Origin: Undaria pinnatifida
Taxonomy: Eukaryota > Sar > Phaeophyceae > Laminariales > Alariaceae
Assembly: GCA_012845835.1 (NCBI GenBank)
Contig: JABAKD010000107.1
Coordinates: 165,021-229,020 of the forward strand
Length of the DNA: 64,000 bases
Direction of reading: 5' to 3'
Position numbers and translations under genes: made by a program. Below the pieces are notes generated by a model. The model was given only the letters and a program-made list of their open reading frames with translations, was not told where the DNA came from and did not search any database. Below are positions 1 to 10,139 of this stretch, piece after piece (the first letter of the stretch is position 1; the number at the start of each line of letters is the position of its first letter).

Positions 1-29
1 ATGTGACGCGCACCTCGGTCGTAGCACGC
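1..29. repeat. MITE-1, right end of a copy cut by the window edge
   Basis: The first bases carry the inverted terminal sequence of the MITE-1 family (CACCTCGGTCGTAGCACGCG), matching the right ends of the complete copies described below. The body lies outside the window. Confidence 0.6.
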
Positions 30-458
30 GTTGGTAACCATCCTGTTTTGGGCATGCATATGCAAAAATAAACACAGCACGGTAAGCCTATGACCGCAAA
101 GAACAGGGGAGGGCGCGCGCGGGGGGGGGGGCGTCACTCGCGCCAGCCGCTGCAAGAAACAAAAAAAGGAACCCATCCCCCTCCGGTATTGTTGGTAATG
201 TTGACATGGCGCAGGTCAACCAATTAATTGTGCTTTCTGCTTTCTCCCTGTGTTTCAAAAGTCTATATTTTGTGTAGCATGCACGCGATTTTCTGTGTTC
301 ATTGAAATCAGCAAGTCGGCCGGCGAGCAAAGCGGGCCTAACATTTGACTTTATTGCTGGAGCAGTTGTTCCTCCGGGCCATGCTCGCGGGATCGCTTTT
401 CCTGAGCGTTGCGCAGCCAGGTGCAGAGGCCATTTATTGCAATATTATATTCGAATTA

Positions 459-740
459 CTTGATAATAAACGGATGCATTTCCTTCCACAGCAGCTAGCT
501 GTCAGATTTTGCCCCCCTCAGAAACGGGTTTTTTTATGGCTTCCGCGCACGGACTGACTAACATCACCCTGTTGACCCAGATAGCTACACTGTAGTTGCA
601 AGGGGAGTCGCCGACCTCTATCCTTAATGAGGGCACACAACCCGTAATACGCGCGATCGGAGTATCCCACACAGCTTGCAAAGATGAGTTTCGACAATTT
701 TTTCGATCTCACAGTCTGGAGTGTATTTTATTTTTTTTAA
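459..740 (+). repeat. Family C repeat, outer-end fragment
   Basis: This is the right-hand 280 bp of the family C repeat. The recognisable order is CCACAG...CAGATTTTG, then AAACGGG, then GCGCACGGACTGACTAACA, CACTGTAGTTGCAAGGGG, GTCGCCGACCTATATCCTTA, and an outer end AGTGTATTTTATTTT. The G/C-tract interior seen in longer copies is absent. Confidence 0.75.
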
Positions 741-817
741 TACTCCGAGTATTAGACTAGTCTAATATGTATCACATGTATTAATAATAGGAGGTGTCCG
801 CACTGCTGTATATATAT

Positions 818-895
818 AATAAAAAATGAAAATACACTCCAGCTGTGAGATCGAAGATTTCGTCGAAACTCATCTTTGCAAGCTATATATTATAA
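818..895 (-). repeat. Family C outer-end fragment, inverted, abutting GST paralogue exon
   Basis: Inverted copy of the same outer end (AAAAATGAAAATACACTCC onward, through CTCATCTTTGCAAGC). It stops about ten bases from the splice donor of the GST paralogue exon at 905-1040. Together with the plus-strand fragment at 459-740 it forms a facing pair. Confidence 0.75.
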
Positions 896-904
896 TATAC
901 TCAC

Positions 905-1040
905 TTGGCTTGAGAGCGGCGAATTCCTCGGGCGAGAGTCGCTTGTCCTCCCACTCAAGACCAGATAGCTCCAGAGCCCAGCGCGCCGCCTCGGCCGCGC
1001 CTTCAAAATCAAAGTACTTCAAGACCAGCTTGGGGGCCAT
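905..1040 (-). CDS. Sigma-class glutathione S-transferase paralogue, first exon only
   Basis: Exon 1 of a second GST gene, paralogous to the complete gene at 27868-42405. It encodes 45 codons plus one base, exactly the length of exon 1 of the complete gene, and ends at a GTGAGT donor in the same phase. The N-terminal thioredoxin-fold strand is MAPKLVLKYFDFEGAAE, with the catalytic-type Tyr at residue 9. The usual AEPIR motif is AEAAR here, so the helix-1 proline is lost. The start is supported by a leader conserved between the two genes (ATCACCC, then AGCAAG just before the ATG). The frame stays open upstream to 1295, but that stretch has no counterpart in the paralogue and I treat it as 5' UTR. 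No exon 2 is visible in the remaining 900 bp, so the gene either continues beyond the left edge or is broken. Known of the family: glutathione conjugation or prostaglandin D synthase-type isomerisation in the cytosol. Confidence 0.8.
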
Positions 1041-1491
1041 ACTTGCTGTTGGGTGATGTCCGATGTGCAGTTTTGCTGTAGGAGCGGTGTGCTTCGGTAG
1101 ATGCTGCTTCCGGTTCGACTTGGCAGGTAGGTGTGGTTCAGTGTTGTGCGCTTCGCGAGAGCAGGACTCTCGGCGTAGAGGCAGCGGGGCGAAACACGTG
1201 AAGCGGGGAATTAAGAGAGCGAGAAAGGCGAGCGATAGGGAAAGGGTGCAGGTTGAGGTTGTTGGTTTTGGGTTTGTATCCAAGCCTGATGGCATTCAAC
1301 GTGCGGTTGTGAATACATTTTACTACCTGTGTAACTGGTATTATAGACTGAGTATCAAGTACAGTAGTATGGTGTGTATGTATGTGTAGACTAGTGAAGT
1401 TTAGTTGAGTAATTAGTGCATTTAATCTTTATCTGTTTTGTTGGGGGAGCGGTGCGGGAGGGGGGGCTATCAGAGGTTGGTTGAAACGTTT

Positions 1492-1760
1492 GACGCATGC
1501 TACGATAACTTATAGGTATAACTTTTTTTGGCGAAATTGATTTCTGAATGTTGGGGCCCCTTAATAACCCAAATCGTCGGAAAAATTGGCAATTTTATTT
1601 TAATGATTATCGTTGTGTACCTAGGTCATGGGATGTTCCATCCGGGAAGCGGTCATATTTTTTCTCCAAATCAGTTTCAAGGGAGAGGTCTTAAGCTCCG
1701 CATGTTAGGGACCTCAGAAAAAAACAAGGGTTGATGCACCTCTTTATCGTAGCACCCGTC
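1492..1760 (+). mobile_element. MITE-1 copy b (TSD GTTT)
   Basis: 269-bp element with TIRs GACGCATGCTACGATAAC and TATCGTAGCACCCGTC, flanked on both sides by GTTT (1488-1491 and 1761-1764). Shared internal landmarks are TTTTTTTGGCGAAAT, AAATCGTCGGAAAAA, CCTAGGTCATGGGATG, and CTCCAAATCAGTTT. No coding capacity. Confidence 0.9.
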
Positions 1761-1969
1761 GTTTAAAACTTTAGGATTCGGACCGACTATAAATACGTAG
1801 TCTATCATTCTATATGTGGATTTTGTCCTTCCTTTTTCGGAAGAGATGTACGTTATCGCAAGAAGAGCAGGGGCGCGGCTACGCGGCATTACGTCAATAA
1901 TCCACTTTTGACGAACTCACCGCTATATATTACCAATAATAGGGATAATTGACAATAATAATGTGTTTT

Positions 1970-2041
1970 GCGCCCGGGGACGTATGTATGTTGTATGCCC
2001 TCTTCGCCCCGGGAGACGTATGTGTATGCCCTCTTCGCCCC
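1970..2041. repeat. Short direct repeat (about 35 bp x 2)
   Basis: Two neighbouring copies of a segment reading GACGTATGT...GTATGCCCTCTTCGCCCC. The rest of 1761-2330 shows nothing recognisable. Confidence 0.6.
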
Positions 2042-2330
2042 CTGGGCCTGTACCTCGCCCACTGGATGGTAGCAGTGTAGAGCTATTATCAAGTGTAAAT
2101 CGAGGTTTACCATGATAGTATTAGTACAACATAACCTATCGTATACCTGGTGGTATATTTTGGAGGAGACTGCCTGGAACTGCAGCAAAAATAACAATAC
2201 ATGTTTCGTCAAGTGCTTTACATTTGACCGCGCGAGAAGTCACTTGACGATGGTCGGGAGTGGCGGAATGTTTTGTCACACTTGACTGGTGGAATGTTCA
2301 TCGCTACAGACGTGTTTCGCTTGACCAAAC

Positions 2331-3044
2331 TTAGTTTACGTTGTAGACCCCCTGCAATCCATGGCCACTACTGTGAACGTCCCGAGGCCAAAGCCCTCTC
2401 CAACCGTCGGGGGCGTCATACGCTTCCCGTGCGTCCCATAGGGTGGCGTACGCCACTCTTCTCCCCCGCGTGTCGATGGTTACTGTCGCTGGCGCTTTTC
2501 GGCGCAGTTCCGCGAGCGCGTTGATGGCGTCCATTGGGGGGTGGAAGGCCTCCTTCATGAAATCGCGGGCGGCGCCTCTGTCGCGCAATACAGCACTCGG
2601 CAAGACTATGAACAGGCCCCCAAGAGTTTTACCCCTAGATACAGCGGTGTACCCCTGGCCCTGGGCGAAGAATCCTCTACTCGGAATCCACACGGCAACC
2701 CGCTCGAACCCAACACCCTGTACCCTATGTATGGTCATACAAGCGGCGACCATGAGCGGCCACTGTTTCACTATGTACGCTCCGCTGACGGCAACTCCCC
2801 TGCAGAACGGAACCCATACGGCCTTGTCCTCGAAAGGCTGCAGCTTGACTCTGCTCCCTTTCCCCTTACCAGTCGTTAGCTCTACCTCAACCCACGCCGG
2901 CCTTTTGTGGGCGAGGGTGGAAGCGATGAGGCAGAGAGAGCTCTGCAAATGTGTATTGGAACAGTTGGTCTCCCCAGTCGTCAAGATACCGCTCTGCTGT
3001 AAGGACGTTCCGCTGCATTTTGTGCAGAGATTCAAACGCAGCAC
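2331..3044 (-). pseudogene. PIF1-like (Helitron-type) helicase remnant, C-terminal part
   Basis: A 237-codon open frame whose middle resembles the C-terminal third of PIF1-family DNA helicases (SF1). From about residue 48 (RPAWVEVEL) it runs into a loop-rich segment, then ACMTIHRVQGVGFERV at 102-116, which fits helicase motif V, then FAQGQGYTAVSRGKTLGGLF at 126-145, which fits motif VI with its arginine finger. The Walker A and B motifs (motifs I and II) are not found upstream. The first 40 residues do not look like helicase, and a neighbouring frame at 2887-3150 reads FESLHKMQRNVLTAE, suggesting a frameshift. PIF1 helicases unwind 5'-3'; degenerate copies in eukaryotes often come from Helitrons or integrated large DNA viruses. 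No Helitron 5'-TC or CTRR end was identified, so the source is undecided. Probably non-functional. Confidence 0.6.
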
Positions 3045-3160
3045 CAGGTGGTGGTACGCCGTGACGTTTGAAGAGGGCGAAGAACACGCAGCCGCTGAGG
3101 AGGAGGAGTGTAGAACGAGCGAAGGGGCTCATAGCAGACACCCACAGCACGCTCCGGAGA

Positions 3161-3750
3161 CCACCAGCGCCGGGTTGGCAGGCCAGCCGAAGGGTGCTTG
3201 TATGCTACGACTAGCAGTGTAGAGTGTGTTGGTGTTCGTGTGTGTGTCCCAAAATGCACCCACGAGGTGGTTGTTTGCGTGCGAGGGTGTAGTTCGTCAC
3301 GCCGTTTGATTTGAATCGCAGCCGTTTAAAGTTTATGGTTTTGCAAGGACGAGGAGGGTTTTTTGGGAAGGGATTTTTTTGTCCGCAGCCCAGGGCACAA
3401 CGAAGTGAAATGTTTGTGTGTTGTGTTGTTTTATTTTTTGTTGTCCCGCATCGTGATGTAGCAGGATCGAACAGCAGAGGCGCAAACGTTCCAGCGCATG
3501 CACCACCAGCGCTGTGTTGGCAGGCCAGCCGAAGGGTGCTTGTATGCTACTACTAGCAGTGTAGAGTGTGTTGGTGTTCGTGTGTGTGTCCCAAAATGCA
3601 CCACCAGCGCTGGGTTGGCAGGCCAGCCGAAGGGTGCTTGTATGCTACTACTAGCAGTGTAGAGTGTGTTGGTGTTCGTGTGTGTGTTCCAAAATGCACC
3701 ACCAGCACTGGGTTGGCAGGGCAGCCGAACGGTGCTTGGATGCTAGTAGC
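3161..3750. repeat. 98-bp tandem repeat, four copies with a 244-bp interruption
   Basis: Units starting CCACCAGCGC and containing TTGGCAGGCCAGCCGAAGG, GTGCTTGTATGCTAC, and TGTTGGTGTTCGTGTGTGTG begin at 3161, 3503, 3601 and 3699. The last three are contiguous at 98-bp spacing. The first is separated from them by 3259-3502, which is not part of the array. Confidence 0.85.
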
Positions 3751-4254
3751 AGTGTCGGGGGGGGGCGACGCGCCCCCCCCCGAACCCCCCCCCCCGGGCC
3801 CGACACAGTGTGCGTTGGAAGGACCCTCACCAGTGTGCGTTCGAAAAAGTACATGGAAAAACTATAGTATGTATTTTTAACAAAATCGGCTAAGTACGGT
3901 GACGCACTTTCGATCATTTCCGTTTTAGCGCAAGAGCTTCGATCTGTCTGTAGAGTGCAGGGATCTGGCGTTTTGGATCCACGCTTTAATTTATTTGTGC
4001 ATTTATTTCCTGGTAGTGTGTGAAATGGGCGCTCGAAGAGCAAGTGCGCACCGCCCGACACCTGATGCAGAACGGCAGAACTCACTCATCGGTCTTCAAT
4101 CGACCAATACAGGCGTGTGAGTGTGCCTCTGCATTTCATCAAGAGCAGAAGAGAGATCCCTTTGGAGCAGTAGCGATCGACGTCCACCGCATGTTCCATG
4201 ATGGCTCGACACTAAAAAACCCGAGCATCAGGCCTTGGCCGGACCTCCGCTGGC

Positions 4255-4953
4255 CTGCCACATATACCACCTAATATCGAAACCCGCCAGAGTAATAAAC
4301 ACTTCCACGCCGTGGATATCGCCTCGTTATCATTTTAGAGCCGTCCATGCCGCTGCTGCAATTTCCACCCACCCCCGCCCCCAACGTCCCCTCCTTCCCC
4401 ACCACCCGCACCATCGCCTAGACCTAGCACCACGCGTGTAGCAAGCCCCTACATCTATGCGACCTAAAGCCCTCCCGCCTCGCCCCCCGCCCCCCCCCGC
4501 CACATTCTCCCCCCCTCCCCCACAAGAAATATTAATAGTTTCCACGCACAAATTGACCTGCCCCACCCGTCCCCTCCCCCCCCTCCCCCCCTCCCGCCCC
4601 CCTTTTGATCAAAATCAGGCCCCCACGTCCTTAAAACTCCGCCCTCCCCTCACCGGATATTCGACTTACAGGATACACTTGATAAACTGATGCATTTCCT
4701 TCCACAGCTGTCAGATTTTGTCCCCCTCAGAAACGGGTTTTATAGTTTGCGCGCACAGACTGCCTAACATCACCCTGTTGACGCTGATAGCTACACTGTA
4801 GTTGCAAGGGGAGTCGCCGACCTATATCTTTAAATTTAATGAGGACACACAAACCGTAATACGCGCGATCGGAGTATCACACACAGCTTGCAAAGATGAG
4901 TTTCGACACAATATTCGATCTCACAGCTGGAGTGCATTTTAATTTTTAAAACA
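4255..4953 (+). repeat. Family C repeat, long copy
   Basis: Begins in the module around CCGCCAGAGTAATAAACACTTC, passes through C-rich tracts (about 4370-4610) and ends in the outer terminus GGAGTGCATTTTAATTTT. Between the C-tracts are short conserved islands (CGCCTAGACCTAGCACCACG, GAAATATTAATAGTTTCC). Confidence 0.8.
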
Positions 4954-4974
4954 TACACGGGGTTCACAGGAATT

Positions 4975-5700
4975 TGCGTACAAACCCGGTAGACCCAAGT
5001 AACCCACTCAAAAACTTAGCTCACACTATAGACCTAGTCTACAACACTACTTCTTGTTTTTTGCATACTGAATTCCACATATATATGTCTGGTTTTGTCC
5101 CCCTCAATGCGGGTCATTGTACAGTTTCCGTGCAAAGAGCAAGGTTGAACGTCTTAGTCCTTGGACCCTGGCTTTTAATATTACCAGGGGAGTCACCGAC
5201 CTGTATTCTTCATGAGGGTGTACGCACCCCGTATCACGCGCGATCGAAGCAACACACGCAGCTTGCAAAGCTGAGAGTTTTGTTCAATTTCCTTTTCGTT
5301 CGGTCGATCTCACGGCTGAATGAAGTGTATTTTTCATTTTAAATAATTATTTAAAAAAAAAATACACTGCTGCATGCAGTCAGTGAGATCGGAGATTTCA
5401 TCGAAACCCATATTTGCAAGCTGTGTGTGTTATTCTGATCGCGCGTATGGCTTGGCGTGTGTCCTTGTTAAATAAATGTAGACTATGCTTGAAGTAGATC
5501 GGCGACTCTCCCCTTAGAACTAACTAGCTTATTTACCCGAGTCAACATCAACAAGATGATGCTTATGAATCTGTGCACGGAAAAAATGAAACCTGTTTCT
5601 GAGGGGAACAAAATCTGCCGATTGGCAAGTAAGTGGAATGCGTCAATGTATTATCTATATGTTGTAAGTCGTATAACCGGTGAATGAATGTAGTCTAGAG
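4975..5700. repeat. Diverged family C pair, outer ends facing each other
   Basis: A plus-oriented diverged copy (about 4975-5345, with GTCCCCCTCAATGCGGGTC and TCACCGACCTGTATTCTTC) is followed directly by a minus-oriented diverged copy (about 5348-5700, with ATCGGCGACTCTCCCCTTAG). They meet around a short A/T run at 5340-5360. Confidence 0.7.
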
Positions 5701-5810
5701 CTGTTTCTTCAACCGGGGGGTGGGGGGAAGATTCCACACCCTGAACAACTATGACTTAACAATTAACTAGTTAGTTGGTCTGGGAGGCAACTACCGGGTA
5801 GTTGCCTCCA

Positions 5811-6022
5811 GGCAACTAGTTGCGCAAGATTCTGGACCGAGAGTTGTTTACAGGCAACTAGTTGCGCAAGATTCTGCAAGCCGAGGGTTGTTTACAGGCA
5901 ACTAGTTGCGCAACATTCTGAGCCGAGAGTTGTTTACAGGCAACTAGTTGCGCAACATTCTGAACCGAGAGTTGTTTACAGGCAACTAGTTGCCCGGGGA
6001 GTTGTCAAGAAGAACAACTAGT
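5811..6022. repeat. 42-bp tandem repeat, array 1
   Basis: Units start GGCAACTAGTTGCGCAA and end GAGAGTTGTTTACA; starts at 5811, 5853, 5897, 5939 and 5981 (42-44 bp apart). The array is preceded by GGAGGCAACTACCGGGTAGT and trails into palindromic GTAGTTGTC/GACAACTAC pieces up to about 6110. The same repeat recurs at 7386-7725 in the same orientation. Confidence 0.9.
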
Positions 6023-6164
6023 TGCCCGGGGGGTTGTTATATCAGAACAGTTTGTTGCCCGGGTAGTTGCCACTATCCGGGTAGTTGTCACGACAACTGA
6101 CAACTACCCGGACAGGCGTGCACACTCGCACACACCCCACCAGCACGCAAGCGCACGCGCACCC

Positions 6165-7068
6165 ATGGTGACTGCTCCACCAGCCAACGCTACACCAGCA
6201 CCAGCAGCAGATGGTGGCCAGCAGTCGGCACAAGCGGCAGTCATGGTGGTCGATGATGATGGCTCATCAGCAGGAGGAGATAACGAGGTGCGTATCATCC
6301 ATACAGCAGTGTACCTCCACCTTTCTCTCATGTGCACATGTTCATGAAGCATCGTACATACAGCACTTGAAAAAGGGCGGTCCGCGGAAACGCGTTGTTC
6401 GTTGTGTGTGTGTAGTTGCGTGCGTGTGCGTAGTTGTGTGTGTAGTCTAGTTTGTGTGTGCAGGTTGTGTGTTCCAGTGTACATCCAAAACTAAAAAAAA
6501 CGAAAGGTCCATGTCAGCCAGGTGAAATTCGATAAATGAGTTTTGTGGTTGTGGTGGTTTGGAGGGTCGCGAGGGCACCAGACGACTACAATCCTAATCC
6601 TGCCCCCAGCATCAACTGCATGCAGCCTCAATCTCACAAACTGAAACTTCCTCAAACTTGTTGCCCATACAGACGGCTCAGACGGTGACCGCTGCGATCA
6701 ACGCCTTCACGCCCCCGTCGACGCGCACGCTTTTGCCGAAGCCTGCTCGGGCGTCGTCGGAAGCCTGGAAGTACGGCCTGAAGCTCAAGGTTAACGCCAC
6801 CGGCAAGGTCGTTTTCGCGTGCTTCGGCGATTCGAAGTGCCGAAGCAACTCAGGGAAGGGCATTTTCGTTGGGCTGTCGAGAGTCGCGCTCTCCAACGCC
6901 ACGGACACATTGATGCCGTGGCATGTTCCCTTTTCGGCCCCAGACACTGATCGCCTTCAGTACCCTTCAGTACCAATGGATACAGTAGTCATACGGTCCT
7001 CAGATGGCCTCGCTCGTAGACAGGGTTGGTTGATGAAAGCGAGGCGTAGACTTAGTATGCGTGCTTGA
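6165..7068 (+). CDS. BED-type zinc-finger protein, two exons (hAT transposase-like N-terminus), truncated
   Basis: Predicted exons are 6165-6287 and 6673-7068, joined in phase 0 across a 385-nt intron with donor GAG/GTGCGT and acceptor ATACAG/ACG, giving 172 residues. Exon 1 is an Ala/Pro and acidic linker (MVTAPPANATPAP...). Exon 2 has an aromatic-basic stretch EAWKYGLKLKV around residue 71, Cys91 and Cys97 in FACFGDSKC, and His125 in SNATDTLMPWH. This is the layout of a BED finger (aromatic, C-x(2-5)-C, then H), a DNA-binding domain common at the N-terminus of hAT transposases and of their domesticated relatives. The second histidine of the finger is not present where expected and the catalytic RNase H fold is missing. 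The protein is therefore a truncated transposase, a pseudogene, or the first part of a gene whose later exons are lost. It lies exactly between two 42-bp repeat arrays. Start chosen as the first ATG giving an exon that ends at a strong donor. Confidence 0.5.
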
Positions 7069-7385
7069 ATTTCATTTTTTTCTCTTCCTTGGTGTGTTCG
7101 GCATCGACGGTACAGTAGTAGTAGTTTCAGGTTGATGCTTGCAGTCTCTTCCTCTTTTGCGACCAGCGTGGTCATCGTTTTTCTGGAGTTGCTCGGGGGA
7201 TCGCTCCCGCGCTAGAGAGGACCCGCGGCCATCGACCTAGTTGGACGTGATACATGCACCAGGCAGCAGGAACGACCCAAATTAATTAAGTGTGCTCTAT
7301 TTTCTGCTATTTTTATTTTTACTGTCGCAACTATAACCAACTAAAGTTAGTTGTTTCGGAGGCAACTACCGGGTAGTGGCCTCCA

Positions 7386-7725
7386 GGCAAATAGTTGCGC
7401 AAGATTCTGAACCAGCAGTTGTTTACAGGTAACTAGTTGCGCAAGATTCTGGACCGAGAGTTGTTTACAGGCAACTAGTTGCGCAAGATTCTGGACCGAG
7501 AGTTGTTTATAGGCAGCTAGTTGCGCAAGATGCTGGACCGAGAGTTGTTTACAGGCAACTAGTTGTGCAAGATGTTGAACCGAGAGTTGTTTACAGGCAA
7601 CTAGTTGCGCAAGATTCTGAGCCGAGAGTTGTTTACAGGCAACCAGTTGCGCAAGATTCTGAACCGAGAGTTGTTTACAGGCAACTAGTTGCACAACATT
7701 CTGAACCGAGAGTTGTTTGGCAAGC
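7386..7725. repeat. 42-bp tandem repeat, array 2
   Basis: Eight copies of the repeat seen at 5811-6022, at strict 42-bp spacing (7386, 7428, 7470, 7512, 7554, 7596, 7638, 7680). The leader also matches array 1 (GGAGGCAACTACCGGGTAGT just upstream). The long frames through it are an artefact of a period divisible by three. Confidence 0.9.
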
Positions 7726-7774
7726 AACTACCAACTACTGTAGTTGTACACGGTGTGGAAGATTTCTAACATTT

Positions 7775-7945
7775 TAGATCGTATAAATGTAGAGGTGTTT
7801 ACTGTACGCGTGATGCGAGGTCTAAGCGATGGTGGGAGTGGCTGGGAAGGAGAGGGCGGGGGTGGGGAAGGTAAAATTAAGCTTGAAGACCTACGCATGA
7901 ATTGGAGCTACCGCATAGATGGCTCTGTGAGAAGTTATGATATCA
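7775..7945 (-). repeat. Family C interior fragment
   Basis: Matches the interior of the copy at 52500-52670 in order: ATAAATGTA, GTTTACTG then ACGCGTG, GGTCTAAGCGATGG then a G-rich tract, and GAATTGGAGCTACC. Confidence 0.6.
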
Positions 7946-7999
7946 TGGTGCCATTTGTGGAACCGCATTGCATCAATAATATATGTACGATGGGGTATT

Positions 8000-8105
8000 G
8001 TGTCCAGGGCAATTCGCCGTCCAAGGAATAGTGTAGTAGTCGGGGAGATTCGCCGTCTAAGGATTAGTGTGGTAGTTGGGGAGATACGCCGTCAAAGGTA
8101 TTGTG
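8000..8105. repeat. 37-bp tandem repeat, three copies
   Basis: Three diverged units around the core ATTCGCCGTCNAAGG followed by TAGTGTNGTAGT and GGGGAGAT. 8106-8520 shows no gene or known repeat. Confidence 0.7.
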
Positions 8106-8519
8106 TGAATCACGCGAGGAATATTTTATAAGTGTATTGCAGTATGTGGCATGTTATGTTATATAGGCATGGATATTTCATCAGGCGGACTATCCATGGG
8201 GAAACGTTCCTATATATATTTGTGTGGTACGTACGTGACCTATCGTCAGTATGCATGGCTTAGCCGCGTGAGTGCATTGTGTGGTACGATAGAATTATCC
8301 AAGTATGGGACCAGTGCGCTTGTCGCTATTTATGGTTCGGGGACGAGGCGAGCTTGGGGGAGGGAGGGCCTCTCTTGGTCACTCCCACTTCCAACTTCCA
8401 ATTTCCCCCTCTTCCTCCCATCATCCTCTCCGGGGGAGGCAATAATAATATACACGCTCGAACGGCAAAGAGATTATGTATCCATCACCTGTCGGGTAGT
8501 GGTGTTTATTACTCTGACG

Positions 8520-8620
8520 GGTTTTTTTCTTTAGGTGGGGCGGCAAGCGGAGGAGGGGGGAGTTTTTGTGCATGTGGGGGGGGTGATGTTTGGTGGGGCG
8601 GCGGGAGAGGGGGGGGGAAT

Positions 8621-8656
<36 letters not shown>

Positions 8657-8669
8657 CGGGGGGGGGGGT
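8520..8669. repeat. G-rich family C fragment ending in a 49-bp near-pure poly(G) run
   Basis: AGGTGGGGCGGC followed by G-rich sequence, as in the copy at 52735. From 8621 to 8669 it is almost pure G, a strong candidate for G-quadruplex formation and for assembly length error. Confidence 0.8.
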
Positions 8670-9085
8670 GTACTCAGTTTGTGCATGGCCGTAGTCGTGT
8701 GACCATAGACCTTCGCATCCCTACTGTGCCGGGACGGAGCACGTAGGGTTTTCGCCACCCAGGCGGACATTGCATGTACCAAGATCAAAGCGCCGTAAGG
8801 TATTCGGCGAGTCGCATGAAGACTGAACTGCATCCTTCCAAGAACCACTGGTATGACGGACTTCGGCACCTCGTGCCTACTTTCTTGTTTATGGATGACA
8901 GCGCCAATGACTTACTTTGCTTTTTGGTGTGGGCACTCCAGACACAGCAATTGGTATTACTAGGTAACTCCCTCGTGGGTACCTTCCCATATTCACACTA
9001 CTACTACGTGATGCGATCATTCCCCTTGTGCGGACGTAAGATGCTCCACCCGGGACATCATTATCAAACTCGATCACCATCATGG
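8669..9085 (-). mobile_element. LINE-tail repeat (R2), 3' end at the G-run
   Basis: About 400 bp also present at 33628-33990, roughly 80 percent alike. On the minus strand its last 60 bases resemble the 3' tail of the LINE copies at 29812 and 59046 (landmarks GTGCTCCGTC, GGGATGCG, and CTGAGTAC just before a run of C). It appears inserted in a family C copy, because family C sequence resumes at 9205. No intact protein. Confidence 0.6.
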
Positions 9086-9204
9086 TGACCGCAGAAAAAA
9101 ACGGCACCCTTGTTGCCTAGCTCACGCAATGACTAGCACCTTTTACAGCGTCGTTGCCCACCAACGCCAACCCCAATGTACATAAAGCGGGAAGGGGGGG
9201 GGGG

Positions 9205-9320
9205 GGGGGGGGGGGGGGGGCGGAGGTGGATGCGAGTAGAATATTCTACCTGTGTGCTAAATGCAGATACACAATATTTTGAAGATATATACTATGAGAT
9301 GGACGAACGAGCGGAAAAAT
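9205..9320 (-). repeat. Family C fragment, continuation after the inserted LINE-tail repeat
   Basis: Reads GGAGGTGGATGCGAGTAGAA and ATTCTACCTG...GCTAAATGCAGA, matching 52785-52890 of the minus-oriented copy there. A poly(G) run at 9188-9219 separates it from the LINE-tail repeat. 9320-9720 shows nothing recognisable. Confidence 0.6.
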
Positions 9321-9719
9321 AATGCTCGGTGGTATTTATTACGTTAGTGGTATGACACAATGATTTTTCATTTCTTTCTGTAAAACATACACGCTCTGGT
9401 TAATACAAAGTAGTCCAAAAGTCTACGAGTATCACGAAATAGTTTCCTCTGCTGGAATTGACTGACTACTTTCTATTGTGGTCCCTAATTTTTAATAATT
9501 GAAACCCGTCGAGCTCTAGTGCACCTACAATTTCAATTAATAGAGGATAACCAGGCCCTTTTGTTCAGACAACTCCCATTGATGCTCCCAAATATATATA
9601 TGGTCGAAGCAAATGCTATTAATAGTTGCCCCACCGAACTCGGTTGCTGAGCCCATAGTCTATTGCCATTTACTACCCAATTCTATTGTAGTACAAGCGA
9701 CACTTTAATTGCAGCATAT

Positions 9720-10080
9720 TGTCGCTGACAAGTATCCAGGCAATTCCATTTGCTAGACAACTTTGTAAATCAACTATCCAGGCAATTCCTATTTAATAGA
9801 CAACTTTGTAAATCAATTATCCAGGTAATTCCATTAACTAATAGGCAATTTTGTGAATCATTTAGCCAGGCAATGCCATTGAATAGATAACTTTGCAAAC
9901 CAATTATCCACGCAATTCCATTTAATAGACAACTTTGCTAACCAATTATCCAGGCAGTTCCATTTCGTAGACAGCCTTGCAAATCAACAATCTAGGCAAT
10001 TCCATTTCAATTGATAACTTTCCTTGCAAAGCAAATATTCAGGCAATAATTCCAATTAATAGACAACCCCCCAGTTCAAT
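9720..10080. repeat. Minisatellite, about 53 bp x 7, AT-rich
   Basis: Diverged units with the order TATCCAGGCAATTCC, ATTTAATAGACAACTTTG, AAATCAA. Spacing varies from about 48 to 60 bp because of small indels. Confidence 0.8.
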
Positions 10081-10139
10081 TGTGGTCACAATAGAGTATT
10101 ACTAAAATTTATAGATGAAATTGTGCAAAATCTTTTTTC

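Noticed and set aside
870-1295. N-terminal extension (85 codons upstream of the GST paralogue ATG) as a transit peptide
   Set aside because: The open frame contains a leader that is conserved as non-coding sequence before the other GST start, and the extension has no counterpart there.
5811-7725. CRISPR array, because of regular 42-bp repeats
   Set aside because: The repeats are contiguous with no unique spacers, and the DNA is eukaryotic.
7347-7777. Long frames with 14-residue repeats across the 42-bp array
   Set aside because: The period is a multiple of three, so frames stay open by default; both strands show them equally.
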